53,659 nt of DNA from Oceanimonas marisflavi (GTDB lineage Bacteria > Pseudomonadota > Gammaproteobacteria > Enterobacterales > Aeromonadaceae): contig NZ_QAGM01000023.1 of assembly GCF_003049725.1 (NCBI RefSeq), positions 1 through 53,659 on the forward strand, given 5' to 3'. The position numbers and the translations under genes are program-made. Under the pieces are notes generated by a model. It made no database searches. It was given only the letters and a program-made list of their open reading frames with translations, and was not told the origin of the DNA. Positions 20,103 through 28,624 of the stretch are shown here, one piece after another. Each line of letters opens with the position of its first letter. Position 1 is the first letter of the stretch.

Positions 20103-20126
20103 GGACTAGGGACTAGGGACTAGGGA
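20095..20126. repeat. Tandem heptamer GGGACTA, four copies plus GGGA
   Basis: Direct head-to-tail repeats of GGGACTA start inside the last codons of the DUF2897 gene and supply its TAG stop. Related CCCTAATCC strings lie at about 20220-20247, on the far side of the adjoining repeat element, and AGGGATTAG at about 22612. Confidence 0.85.
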
Positions 20127-20129
20127 GGT

Positions 20130-20219
20130 TGTAGGCGCCGCTTTAGCCGGCGCAAACTCACAGACAACGGAACATTCAAAGCCTGTTGCACAGGCTCTGC
20201 CGGCTAAAGCGGCAGCTAC
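20130..20219. repeat. Intergenic inverted-repeat element family A, copy 1
   Basis: The ends GCCGCTTTAGCCGGC (20137-20151) and GCCGGCTAAAGCGGC (20199-20213) are exact reverse complements around a spacer of about 47 bases. A diverged copy is at 40427-40511, and the right end alone recurs at 49001-49028 (26 of 28 bases). It has the form of a REPIN or very small MITE. Confidence 0.75.
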
Positions 20220-20253
20220 CAATCCCTAATCCCCGCTCACTAATCCCTCAAAA

Positions 20254-22596
20254 TCAAAACAGCCCCAGCTGCTGGCTGGTAATGCCCTCAAAACTTAACC
20301 CCACAAAGGGCAGTATGGCGTCGGCCACCGGCTTCAGCTGCTTGTCTACATAATGCTGATAATCCATGGCCGACCGGCGGTATTCCACCGGCTCCGGCCC
20401 GTTGACCGTGATCACATAGGCAATCACTCCCTTGCGCTGATAGCGCAGCGGTTTGCCGAGGCGGGCGTTGTGCTCGTCGGCCAGCCGGGCCGCCCGCACC
20501 TGGGGCGGCTGGGATTTCACATACTGGGCCAGTGGCCGGCGCAGCCGCTTGCGGTACACCAGCTCCGCGTCCCGCTCCCCGGTCAGGGTCTGTGCCAGGG
20601 TAAGCCGCACAAACCCGCTCGGATCTTCATCATTGAATACCAGCCGGTACAGCTCGGTCTGAAAGGCCCTCGCCAGGGGCGTCCAGTCGGAGCGCACGGT
20701 TTCCAGCCCCTTGAACACCAGCTTTGCCTCGCCCTGTTGCAGCCGCAGGCCGGCATAGCGCTTCTTTGAGCCCTCTTCCCGGCCGCGAATGGTGGGCATC
20801 AGAAAGCGGGCAAAATAACTCTCGAACTGCAGTTCCAGATAACTTTCCAGTTGCAGCTCCCGTTTCAGCCAGTCGCGCCAGTAATCATTCACCAGCGCCG
20901 CCAGCCGCTGCCCTTCCCGGCTGCCGGAAGCCTCGTCGTGCTCGCCGGCCAGCAGCACAAATACCGAGTCGGTGTCGCCGTAGATCACCTCGTGGCCTTC
21001 CCGCTCAATGCGCCGTGCGCTTTGCTGCATGATATCGTGGCCGCGCAGGGTAATGGACGAGGCCAGCCGGGTATCGTAAAAGCGGCAGCCGCCGGAGCCG
21101 AGCACACCGTAAAAGGAATTCATCAGTATCTTGATGGCCTGGGAGCGCGGCCCGTCCTGCTCCCGCTTGGCCTGATCCCGCTCGCGCCAGAGTCCGGCAA
21201 TGATCTCGGGCAGAAAATGATGGGTACGGGAAAAGCGCGCGCCCCGGTAACCGGGAATGGCATCCTCTTCCTTCAGCCCCAGCACCAGCCCCAGGGGATC
21301 GATGCGAAAGGTGCGGATAATGGACGGATACAGGCTCTTGAAGTCCAGCACCAGCACATGACGATAGAGTCCCGGGCGGGAGTTCATCACATAGCCGCCG
21401 GGGCTCGCCAGGCCGCCGCCGGGAGGCAGGTTGGGAGCGGCAAAGCCGGCCCGGTGCAGATGAGGCAGATATACCTGCACAAAGGCCGCCACCGAGCCGC
21501 CGATACGATCCAGCTCCAGCCCGGTGAGCTGGCTGCGCAGACGCAGAAAGTCGAGCACTCGAGTGTGGGCGAAAATATCCCACACCAGCCGGCAGTCTTC
21601 CAGGTTGTAGGCGGCCAGCTTCGGCTTGTTAAAGCGAAAGTCGTGCATAATGCTGGCCAGCCGGTTGGCCACATCCTCAGTTTGCTTGCCCCGCCCCAGC
21701 AGGGCCTGCGCCACCGACTCCAGGCTGAAGCTGTCAAACTGGTAGCAGGCGGTCTTGAGGGCATCGATTCCGTCGATGGCCACCCGGCCCGGCAGGGTGA
21801 CAAACACCTGCTCGGTGTGAGCCCGCTCGCGCAGAAAGGCACTCTCGCCGCCCCGGCCCAGCCGCAACCGAATGCCGTGCAGCGCCGCCCGCTTGAGGAG
21901 CAGCCGCAGATCAAAGGCCACCAGGTTCCAGCCGATAAGAATGTCGGGATCGTACTGCGCCAGCTCGCTTTCAAGGGCATGCAGCAACGCCCGCTCGTCG
22001 GCGACCCAGCGAATATCGGTGGCGGCAGGCTCGGGGGCACCAATAATCAGTACCCGGGCCAGGTGCTCACCGTAGAGGCCGATGGAATAGAGCTCCCCCT
22101 GGCCCGAGCATTCGATATCCAGGGAGAGCACGCGAAACGGCGGCTGCCAGTCGCCCTTGCGCAGGCGGGCGTCGTCCACCTGCACAAAGCCGGCCTGGGG
22201 CCGGGCCGTGCCGGTAAACTCAACGCTGCCGCGAATAAACCGGCTGACCAGGTAGCGCTCGTGAGGGCGAAAGTCATGCTCCAGCACCTCGGTGCCGGCG
22301 GCCTGCAGCCGCTGCACCGCCTGCTGCTGATCGGCCATGGTAGCGAAATAGAGCACCGCCAGCGGCTGGTGGGCAAAGCTGTGCAGGCCGGGCTCGGTCC
22401 AGTCAAACGACAACCCCGCCAGAGCCTTCTCTGCCCGGGCCCGCTCCGCCACCGGCACCATCAGCAGAGCCCGCTCGCCAGATACGGTGAGGCGCACCGG
22501 CCCCTGCGGCGTGCACAGCCAGTAGTGAATGTCGATATGGCCATGGCGATCCCGGCTGTGGCGGGTCAGTACAAAGCCCTGCTGGATAGGGTTCAT
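20254..22596 (-). CDS. polB: DNA polymerase II
   Basis: PolB is the family B, SOS-associated repair polymerase. The 780-residue product (E. coli 783) has the proofreading exonuclease motif LSLDIECSG, polymerase motifs DFKSLYPSI (A), KILMNSFYG (B) and YGDTDSVFV (C), all intact. The ATG start has no strong ribosome site. It is a single gene flanked on both sides by repeat-rich gaps; I could not identify a LexA box with confidence. Confidence 0.96.
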   Translation of the reverse strand: MNPIQQGFVLTRHSRDRHGHIDIHYWLCTPQGPVRLTVSGERALLMVPVAERARAEKALAGLSFDWTEPGLHSFAHQPLAVLYFATMADQQQAVQRLQAAGTEVLEHDFRPHERYLVSRFIRGSVEFTGTARPQAGFVQVDDARLRKGDWQPPFRVLSLDIECSGQGELYSIGLYGEHLARVLIIGAPEPAATDIRWVADERALLHALESELAQYDPDILIGWNLVAFDLRLLLKRAALHGIRLRLGRGGESAFLRERAHTEQVFVTLPGRVAIDGIDALKTACYQFDSFSLESVAQALLGRGKQTEDVANRLASIMHDFRFNKPKLAAYNLEDCRLVWDIFAHTRVLDFLRLRSQLTGLELDRIGGSVAAFVQVYLPHLHRAGFAAPNLPPGGGLASPGGYVMNSRPGLYRHVLVLDFKSLYPSIIRTFRIDPLGLVLGLKEEDAIPGYRGARFSRTHHFLPEIIAGLWRERDQAKREQDGPRSQAIKILMNSFYGVLGSGGCRFYDTRLASSITLRGHDIMQQSARRIEREGHEVIYGDTDSVFVLLAGEHDEASGSREGQRLAALVNDYWRDWLKRELQLESYLELQFESYFARFLMPTIRGREEGSKKRYAGLRLQQGEAKLVFKGLETVRSDWTPLARAFQTELYRLVFNDEDPSGFVRLTLAQTLTGERDAELVYRKRLRRPLAQYVKSQPPQVRAARLADEHNARLGKPLRYQRKGVIAYVITVNGPEPVEYRRSAMDYQHYVDKQLKPVADAILPFVGLSFEGITSQQLGLF

Positions 22597-22627
22597 TCTG
22601 TTGAGGGAATATAGGGATTAGGTACTG

Positions 22628-22695
22628 GTAGGCCCGGCTTCAGCCGGGCAACGACATTGCGGTTAACATCCTTGCCCGAATAAATTCGGGCCTAC
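22628..22695. repeat. Inverted-repeat element with GTAGGCCCG ends
   Basis: The termini GTAGGCCCG and CGGGCCTAC are reverse complements and each adjoins an internal palindrome (CCCGGCTTCAGCCGGG, CCCGAATAAATTCGGG). It lies in the 246-base gap between polB and bamC. Confidence 0.7.
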
Positions 22696-22710
22696 AAAAC
22701 TGGCTGAAGT

Positions 22711-22792
22711 GTAGGTTGGAATGAGCCTCAGCGAATTCCAACATTCAACAGCCGCCTTCCTGTTGCGATTCGCTACGCTCATCACAACCTAC
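22711..22792. repeat. Inverted-repeat element with GTAGGTTG ends
   Basis: GTAGGTTGGAATGAGC at one end and GCTCATCACAACCTAC at the other are near reverse complements. It directly follows the previous element between polB and bamC. Confidence 0.65.
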
Positions 22793-22798
22793 TGCTGG

Positions 22799-22828
22799 CT
22801 TACAGCTGACAGCTTACGGCTTACAGCT
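22799..22828. repeat. 30-base dispersed repeat, copy 1
   Basis: CTTACAGCTGACAGCTTACG and the ten bases after it recur at 49028-49057 with one difference. It contains the word GCTTA/CTTACAG several times. Copy 1 lies just after the bamC 3' end, copy 2 just before sprT. Confidence 0.7.
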
Positions 22829-22842
22829 CCCCCGAAGGGGGC

Positions 22843-23841
22843 TCAGCGAGCCAGATCGCCGCGTTCAAAGGCCGGGGCCAGGGTTCTGCTCAAGTCGTTC
22901 AGCACGCTGGCGGGCACCGGCTCTCTGTCCTTGTTGCTCAGGCTCAGGCTGGTGCGGCTGCCCAGATCCCCCAGTTGAATACGGTATTCCTGCTCGGGAA
23001 TGGTCAGCGCCGGCAGTCTGAGATCGCGCCAGTCCCCCTTGCTCAGACCGTCAAACTCCACATCCACATACCCCAGCGCCTGCTGACGGTTGGTAATGTC
23101 AAAGCCGAGTTTCGGCAGCAGGGTGATCAGCCGTTTCCAGGTGCGATCATAGCTTTGTTCCGCGATCAGCCGCTGCTGCTCACTGTCTTGCGACAGCGCG
23201 ATGGGGCCTTGATCCAGCAGCTCCTGCTGGCGGCTCAGCTCACGCTGATAAGACAGCGAAAAGGCGTTGAGCATGGAGGCCTCGGCCCGCAGCCGGTCCT
23301 GAGCCAGAGCGGCGGCTCCTTCGGTGGCCTGAACCTGCACCGCCACCGCCCGGCGCACCGGATCCGGCGTCAGCTGCCAGCGAAACTTCTGTTTGGGCGC
23401 ACCAATGGCTTCACCATCACTTTCAAAGCCGTTATTCATCCGGCTGAAGTCCGCATCACTGCCTTCAAAAAAAGCCACCAGCGCCTTATCCAGCTCTTGT
23501 TCCAGAGCCTGATCCAGCTGCTGCTGGTAAAACCACAGACCGTTACCTTCGTCCATGGCCTCGGAGCCCCGTACCAGTGGCAGAACCTGGGTTGGCGGGC
23601 GAATATCCAGCGCCTTGCCGGTCGCTCCCTGGGCGGCCCCTTTGGGGATCACGTATTCGGTGTTGAAGCGCGGCGCTTCCAGTCCTTCCGGGATCAGCAA
23701 CGGAGTGGTACGCAGGGTCTCTTCCTCATAGTCAAAGCCGCGGTTGGCCTGACTACGGGTTTCCGGATTGCTGCAGCCTGCCAGCACGCTCACGGCCAGC
23801 AGGCTCATTATCAGTGTTTTTGCTTTCACGCTTTGGTTCAT
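22843..23841 (-). CDS. bamC: Outer membrane protein assembly factor BamC
   Basis: BamC is a lipoprotein of the BAM complex that inserts beta-barrel proteins in the outer membrane. The 332-residue product (E. coli 344) has a lipoprotein signal with lipobox LAGC and acylated Cys23, an extended N-terminal segment with the BamD-contacting string around TRSQANRGFDYE, and two helix-grip domains. In E. coli dapA lies just upstream of bamC; here gcvR is the divergent neighbour and no dapA is present. Confidence 0.93.
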   Translation of the reverse strand: MNQSVKAKTLIMSLLAVSVLAGCSNPETRSQANRGFDYEEETLRTTPLLIPEGLEAPRFNTEYVIPKGAAQGATGKALDIRPPTQVLPLVRGSEAMDEGNGLWFYQQQLDQALEQELDKALVAFFEGSDADFSRMNNGFESDGEAIGAPKQKFRWQLTPDPVRRAVAVQVQATEGAAALAQDRLRAEASMLNAFSLSYQRELSRQQELLDQGPIALSQDSEQQRLIAEQSYDRTWKRLITLLPKLGFDITNRQQALGYVDVEFDGLSKGDWRDLRLPALTIPEQEYRIQLGDLGSRTSLSLSNKDREPVPASVLNDLSRTLAPAFERGDLAR

Positions 23842-24002
23842 GCCCTAAAATTCGCTTCGGTCAACGCGCCCCTTGCCTGCGACACAGGGACAAAGGCGGT
23901 CATGGTAGTGGTGGCCTTACCCTAATACAAGACAGGCACTGGAGCCAACCGGCTTTTATGCTAACATGCCAGCTCTTCCCCACAGCATTATTCGGACTGC
24001 CG

Positions 24003-24551
24003 ATGACCCATCATCTCGTGGTGACCGCCATAGGCGAAAACAGAGCCGGCATTGTAAACGAAGTCGCCCGCCATGTTTCCGATTGCGGCTGCAATATCGT
24101 CGACAGCCGCCTGGGCATCTTCGGCAACGAATTCACCTTTATTCTGCTGCTGTCGGGCAGCTGGAACCAGATCACCCGGCTGGAAACCACCCTGCCCCTG
24201 TTTGGCCAGAGTCAGCAGCTGATTACCATGATGAAACGCACTCAGGTACTGAATCAGCCCAGCTATATTCTCAGCGCCGATGCCGATATCGTGCTGGCCG
24301 ACCGGCCTGGCATCGTGAACCGCTGCACCCAGTTTTTCAGCGACGCCGGCTGGGATATTCAGGCCATGCAGAACCAGACCCTGAGCGGCGAGCACAGCGG
24401 CAAGTTTCAGGCACACTTTCAGCTCAACCTGCCCGAGCAGCTCACCGACGACCAGGCCCAGGCCACCTTTGAGCAGCTGTGCGCCGAGCTGGAATGTGAA
24501 CGGCACAGCTTTCGTTTAAAACGCAAACCAACCACAGGAAACAGCACATGA
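24003..24551 (+). CDS. gcvR: Glycine cleavage system transcriptional repressor GcvR
   Basis: GcvR binds GcvA and represses the glycine cleavage operon when glycine is low. The 182-residue product (E. coli 190) has two ACT domains, beginning HHLVVTAIGENRAGIVNEVA and YILSADADIVLADRPGIVNR. I chose MTHHLVVTAIGEN as start by family alignment although the frame is open for 63 codons upstream. It overlaps bcp by ATGA, the conserved gcvR-bcp arrangement. Confidence 0.93.
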   Translation: MTHHLVVTAIGENRAGIVNEVARHVSDCGCNIVDSRLGIFGNEFTFILLLSGSWNQITRLETTLPLFGQSQQLITMMKRTQVLNQPSYILSADADIVLADRPGIVNRCTQFFSDAGWDIQAMQNQTLSGEHSGKFQAHFQLNLPEQLTDDQAQATFEQLCAELECERHSFRLKRKPTTGNST

Positions 24552-25015
24552 CCTATCTGCAGGAAGGCAGCCAGGCTCCGGCCTTTACCCTTTGCGATCA
24601 GAACGGCCAGCGCGTCAGCCTGAGCGATTTCAGCGGCAAGAAAGTACTGGTGTATTTTTACCCCAAGGCCATGACCCCGGGCTGCAAGGTGCAGGCCTGC
24701 GGCCTGCGCGACAGCCGCGCCGAGCTTGAAGCACTGGGTGTAGTGGTACTGGGCATCAGCCCGGATCCGGTGGCCCGGCTGAAAAAGTTTGAAGAAAAGG
24801 ACGAGCTCAACTTCACCCTGCTCTCCGACGAAGATCACGCCGTGGCCGACGCCTTTGGCGTCTGGGGTCCGAAGAAATTCATGGGCAAGGAATACGACGG
24901 CATTCACCGCATCAGCTTTCTGGTCGACGAAGCCGGCACCGTGACCAAGGTGTTCAACAAGTTCAAGACCAAGGATCACCACGAAGTGGTGCTGGACTAC
25001 CTCAAACAGCTTTAA
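24548..25015 (+). CDS. bcp: Thioredoxin-dependent thiol peroxidase Bcp
   Basis: Bcp (PrxQ type) reduces hydroperoxides in the cytoplasm using thioredoxin. The 155-residue product (E. coli 156) has the peroxidatic and resolving cysteines five residues apart in KAMTPGCKVQACGLRDS and the family string FMGKEYDGIHRISFL. It is translationally coupled to gcvR. Confidence 0.96.
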   Translation: MTYLQEGSQAPAFTLCDQNGQRVSLSDFSGKKVLVYFYPKAMTPGCKVQACGLRDSRAELEALGVVVLGISPDPVARLKKFEEKDELNFTLLSDEDHAVADAFGVWGPKKFMGKEYDGIHRISFLVDEAGTVTKVFNKFKTKDHHEVVLDYLKQL

Positions 25016-25060
25016 AGCTCGAAGCGAGCGCAATACGAAGCAACAGCGCGGTTGCGTCAC

Positions 25061-25076
25061 GGCGAGCAAGCTCGCC
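25061..25076. repeat. Palindrome in the gap after bcp
   Basis: GGCGAGC-AA-GCTCGCC is a perfect 7-bp inverted repeat 45 bases after the bcp stop. It has no U-run on either side, so it is more likely REP-like than a terminator. The whole 381-base gap 25016-25396 holds repeats and no gene that I can support. Confidence 0.55.
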
Positions 25077-25084
25077 CCCTGTAA

Positions 25085-25201
25085 CGCTCGGCACATGCGT
25101 CTGCCTGCCATGGATGGCGAAAATGCCGAAAATGCAGGAGCAATTTTCGGCCATGGCATGTGACGGTCGGCTTCGGCAATCCCCGCTGCTGCTTCGTGCA
25201 G
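25085..25201. repeat. Intergenic repeat family B, copy 2
   Basis: It shares CGCTCGGCA-ATGC at one end, TGGCAT-TGACGGTCGG (TGACGGTCGG at 25161-25170) and GCTGCTGCTTC-TGCAG at the other end with copy 1 at 12591-12659. The copy here has about 48 extra bases inside, including the palindromic AATGCAGGAGCAATTTTCGG region. The adjoining segment 25290-25340 (CGCCAGGGATGGCGCGACGG) looks like a further repeat. Confidence 0.6.
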
Positions 25202-25396
25202 CTTCGACGTTGACTGTTGAATGCCGGCAGGCGACTCAAAGTTAAATCCAGGAGGGCAAAGGGTGTCTGTTTCGCCGTGCCCTTCGCGCCAGGGATGGCG
25301 CGACGGAGCCTACATGGAGGTATTCACGGCGTGCCGGCGAAGCAGTGCGCTTTGGCCGACGAAAGAGCACGGTGCTACAAACGATGGAGACTGGCT

Positions 25397-25813
25397 TCAG
25401 GTTTTTTGCAATCGGCCCACAAGGAAGAAGCCGGCGATCATGGCGGCCACAAACAGGCCGGCCTGCCACTGCAGGCTGCCCAGCAGGCCCAGCGCCGGCC
25501 CGGGGCAGATGCCCGCCAGTCCCCAGCCGATGCCAAACAGCAGCGCCCCCAGCAACAGCCTGAGATCAAAACGGGTGGCAGGCACATCCGGCAGCTTGTC
25601 ACCCAGCACACACTGAGCGTGGCCCTGTCTGCGCCACCACCAGTAACCGGGAGCAAATACCGCCAGCGCTCCCCCCATCACCAGCGCCAGACTCGGGTCC
25701 CACTGACCGAACAGATCGAGAAAACCCAGTACCTTGGCCGGGTTCATCATGCCCGACACCAGCAGCCCCAGCCCGAACAGGGCGCCTGAAAACAGTGCAA
25801 TCGGTATCAGCAT
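25397..25813 (-). CDS. YeeE/YedE-family membrane protein (second half-transporter)
   Basis: A 138-residue membrane protein with about four segments and the family motif [13 protein letters not shown], characteristic of the smaller partner of split YeeE/YedE proteins. These are linked to uptake of sulfur compounds (thiosulfate in the fused form). The start [10 protein letters not shown] follows GGGAGG and lies 2 bases after the stop of the upstream partner, so the two are co-translated. The cargo is not known from the sequence. Confidence 0.87.
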   Translation of the reverse strand: MLIPIALFSGALFGLGLLVSGMMNPAKVLGFLDLFGQWDPSLALVMGGALAVFAPGYWWWRRQGHAQCVLGDKLPDVPATRFDLRLLLGALLFGIGWGLAGICPGPALGLLGSLQWQAGLFVAAMIAGFFLVGRLQKT

Positions 25814-25815
25814 GA

Positions 25816-26235
25816 TCAGCCTCCCAGCCCGGTCAGGGTCACGGTGGCGATGCCCGCCGCCATAAAGATGAGGGTGGCCACCACGGAGCGGGGCGACAGC
25901 CGGCCCAGGCCGCAAATGCCGTGGCCGCTGGTGCAGCCATTGCTCAAGCGGGTGCCAATGCCTACCAGCAGGCCGGCCACCAGCAAACGCCACGGCGAGT
26001 AATGCTGCAATGACGCAGCGTTCGCGACATCCAGGCCAAACAGCACCAGCGGCACCGCCACCAGCCCCGCTACAAAGGCCATTCGCCAGCTCTTGTCGGG
26101 CTGGCTGCCAATGCCGGCGACAATGCCGCTGATGCCGGCAATGCGCCCGCCCACCACGAACAACAGCAAGGCGGCACTGCCGATCAGCAGGCCACCGGCC
26201 AGGGCCGTCCAGGGAGTAAAGTTAACAATGGTCAT
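25816..26235 (-). CDS. YeeE/YedE-family membrane protein (first half-transporter)
   Basis: A 139-residue membrane protein with about four segments and the strongly conserved cysteine motif [19 protein letters not shown] near the C-terminus. Together with the downstream gene it forms a split YeeE/YedE pair. In related pairs (PmpAB type) the partner genes include persulfide-sensing regulators and sulfurtransferases; none is seen here. A promoter lies 30-58 bases upstream. Confidence 0.88.
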   Translation of the reverse strand: MTIVNFTPWTALAGGLLIGSAALLLFVVGGRIAGISGIVAGIGSQPDKSWRMAFVAGLVAVPLVLFGLDVANAASLQHYSPWRLLVAGLLVGIGTRLSNGCTSGHGICGLGRLSPRSVVATLIFMAAGIATVTLTGLGG

Positions 26236-26264
26236 AAGGTGCTCCCGTCAATCACAACAAGGCA

Positions 26265-26293
26265 ATAATACAAGACCAAGTTAATTTAGTAAA
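26265..26293 (-). promoter_or_regulatory. Sigma-70-like promoter of the YeeE/YedE pair
   Basis: TTTACT, 17 bases, then TATTAT (4/6 and 5/6) on the minus strand, in an AT-rich stretch between two divergent genes. The inverted half-sites TTAGTAAAACCTAA overlap the -35 and could bind a regulator. Confidence 0.5.
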
Positions 26294-26392
26294 ACCTAAT
26301 AAACAAAGCCGAAGCACCACCTTTACAATGCTTTTGACCCGCTTCACCATAAGACGATTTTTTCCGACTAACCAAACAAGGATGCTCACATC

Positions 26393-28618
26393 ATGTCATT
26401 GCCTGTGCTCTCCCGGACTGGTGTAACCCCGTCCGCGCCAATCAGGCCTTCTTCCTCCGCTGAGGACATCATGACTCAACTGATGCCACTCCTTTGGCGT
26501 TATACCGGACAGGACTTTTTCAACCAGCTTGTGTTGCAGCTGGCCGGGCTCACGGGCGCCAGCATGGTGTTCGCCGGCCTGCAGCATCAACAGGCGGAGC
26601 AAGTGCGGGTGATTGCCTGCAACCAGCAGGGACGGCTGTGTCCGCCGTTCAATTACGATCTGGCCGGCACGCCCTGCACCTTCAGCCGGCACAGCCAAGA
26701 GCAGGTTTGTATATATAACTCCGGTATTGCCGAACGCTTTTCTGACGATCACATACTGGTCGAACACGGCCTTCAGGCCTATGCCGGGCTCGCACTCAGA
26801 GAGCCCGGTGGTCAGCCCCTTGGTGTGCTGGTGCTGCTGTTCGACCAGCCGCTGGCCGACAGTAACCGGATCAGGACGCTGCTGTCCCGGCTCGATCCCA
26901 GAGTCACTGCGGAATTAAGGCAGCGGCGGACTCAGGAGCAACTGATGGTTGCCGCCACCGCCTTTGAAAGCCGGGAAGGCATTTTTATTGCCAACAGCCG
27001 TATGCAGATACAGCAGACCAATCGGGCCTTTGCCCGCTTGTGTGGCCAGGAGCCGGACAGTCTGTCCGGCATCTCGCTGACGGAACTCAGGGCCCATGCC
27101 GCCGGCATGACCGATATTGAGGACATAGTGCAGGCCATTGACAGCCGGGGCTGGTGGCAGGGAGAGCAACGGCTGCAGCGGGCCGATGGCCGTACCATTG
27201 ACGTTAATGTGCAGATCAGCAAAATTCACGATGGCCTGGGCATTCCCCATTATGTGCATTATGTAGAAGACATCTCGGAGCAAAAAGCCAACCGCAAGCG
27301 CATTGAAAAAATGGCCTACTTTGATGAGCTGACCGGCCTGCATAACCGTCGCTTTATGGTAGAGCACATCAGCCATACCGTGGCCCTTGCCGAATATGAG
27401 TCCACCCGCGGGGCCCTGCTGTTGCTGGATCTGGACGGTTTCAAGAACATCAATGACTCTCTGGGTTACGCCATCGGCGATCAGCTGCTTATTCAGGTGG
27501 CCGAACGACTGCGTTGTTTTAGTCAGGAATATGAGGATGTCAGTCTGGCCCGCATGGCCAGTGACGAATTTGTGCTGTTGTTTCCACGGCTGGGACACGG
27601 CTATTCCGCCACCAAAACCCGGACCGAACAACTGGCCAACGCCCTCAATGAGCTGTTTTCCATGCCCTTTGAAGTGAACGGCCTGCGCCTGCATGTCGGC
27701 ATCAGCGCCGGCATCAGTGTGTTTCCGGCCACTGGCGTAACCCTGGAGGAATACCTGCGTCAGGCCGACACCGCCACCCATATGGCCAAGCGCATCGCGC
27801 AAGGCCGCCATGTATTTTTCAGTCAGGAAATGGCGGAAGAAGTACAGGAGCGGCTGCAGCTGTTCAATGCCCTGCAGCAGGCGCTGAAAAACGAAGAGCT
27901 GACCCTGCATTATCAGCCACAGGTGCAGCTGGACAACAATCGCATTATTGGGGCGGAGGCGCTGCTGCGCTGGCAGCCGCCAGGCCAGCCCCCCATACCG
28001 CCGGGGCATTTCATTCCGGTGGCGGAAGAAACCTCACTGATCTGCGATATCGGCAACTGGGTGCTGCAGAAGGCCTGCCGGCAACTGCAACACTGGCAGC
28101 AAAACGGTACCGGCCCTGAACGCCTGTCGGTCAATATCAGTGCCCGTCATTTTCACAGCCCGGATTTTGTGGCCCGGATTGAAGCCCTGCTGCAACAATA
28201 TCCCGCCTGCCGGCACCGGCTGACCCTGGAAATGACCGAAAGCGTGCTCCTGGAAAACCTGGCCGAAAGCCGCACCCGCATGGCCCGGCTGAAGAAACTG
28301 GGGCTCTGGCTGTCCATCGACGACTTTGGTACCGGCTATTCTTCCTTTGCCTACCTGAAGGAGCTGCCGGCCGACGAGCTCAAGCTGGACCGCTCCTTTA
28401 TCCGCCATGTTGACGAAACGCCCCGGGACAGGGCCATTATCGCCTGCATACTGCAGCTGTCCCGGGAACTGAGTATGACGGTAGTGGCCGAAGGCGTGGA
28501 AACCCAGTCGCAACGCAGCCAGCTGCAGGCCATGGGCTGTCCCGCCTGTCAGGGCTTTCTGCTGGCCCGTCCCATGCCGGAGGAAGCACTGATGACCTGG
28601 CTGAGCAACACCGGTTAA
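26393..28618 (+). CDS. GAF/PAS/GGDEF/EAL protein, probable cyclic di-GMP phosphodiesterase
   Basis: A 741-residue cytoplasmic protein with no membrane segment. It has a GAF-like region at about 25-165, a PAS domain at about 185-300, a GGDEF domain at about 305-475 and an EAL domain at about 485-735. The cyclase motif is degenerate (ASDEF at 389-393), while the EAL motif (EAL at 522-524), DDFGTGYSS and LKLDRSFI are intact. This favours hydrolysis of cyclic di-GMP with the GGDEF domain as a possible GTP sensor. The ATG at 26393 follows AAGGA; MTQLMPLL 26 codons later is an alternative. Confidence 0.88.
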   Translation: MSLPVLSRTGVTPSAPIRPSSSAEDIMTQLMPLLWRYTGQDFFNQLVLQLAGLTGASMVFAGLQHQQAEQVRVIACNQQGRLCPPFNYDLAGTPCTFSRHSQEQVCIYNSGIAERFSDDHILVEHGLQAYAGLALREPGGQPLGVLVLLFDQPLADSNRIRTLLSRLDPRVTAELRQRRTQEQLMVAATAFESREGIFIANSRMQIQQTNRAFARLCGQEPDSLSGISLTELRAHAAGMTDIEDIVQAIDSRGWWQGEQRLQRADGRTIDVNVQISKIHDGLGIPHYVHYVEDISEQKANRKRIEKMAYFDELTGLHNRRFMVEHISHTVALAEYESTRGALLLLDLDGFKNINDSLGYAIGDQLLIQVAERLRCFSQEYEDVSLARMASDEFVLLFPRLGHGYSATKTRTEQLANALNELFSMPFEVNGLRLHVGISAGISVFPATGVTLEEYLRQADTATHMAKRIAQGRHVFFSQEMAEEVQERLQLFNALQQALKNEELTLHYQPQVQLDNNRIIGAEALLRWQPPGQPPIPPGHFIPVAEETSLICDIGNWVLQKACRQLQHWQQNGTGPERLSVNISARHFHSPDFVARIEALLQQYPACRHRLTLEMTESVLLENLAESRTRMARLKKLGLWLSIDDFGTGYSSFAYLKELPADELKLDRSFIRHVDETPRDRAIIACILQLSRELSMTVVAEGVETQSQRSQLQAMGCPACQGFLLARPMPEEALMTWLSNTG

Positions 28619-28624
28619 CCCTGC

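Noticed and set aside
25217-25789. Small genes in the gap after bcp
   Set aside because: Overlapping short frames on both strands follow repeat sequence and the antisense of the YeeE/YedE gene; none has a plausible start signal.
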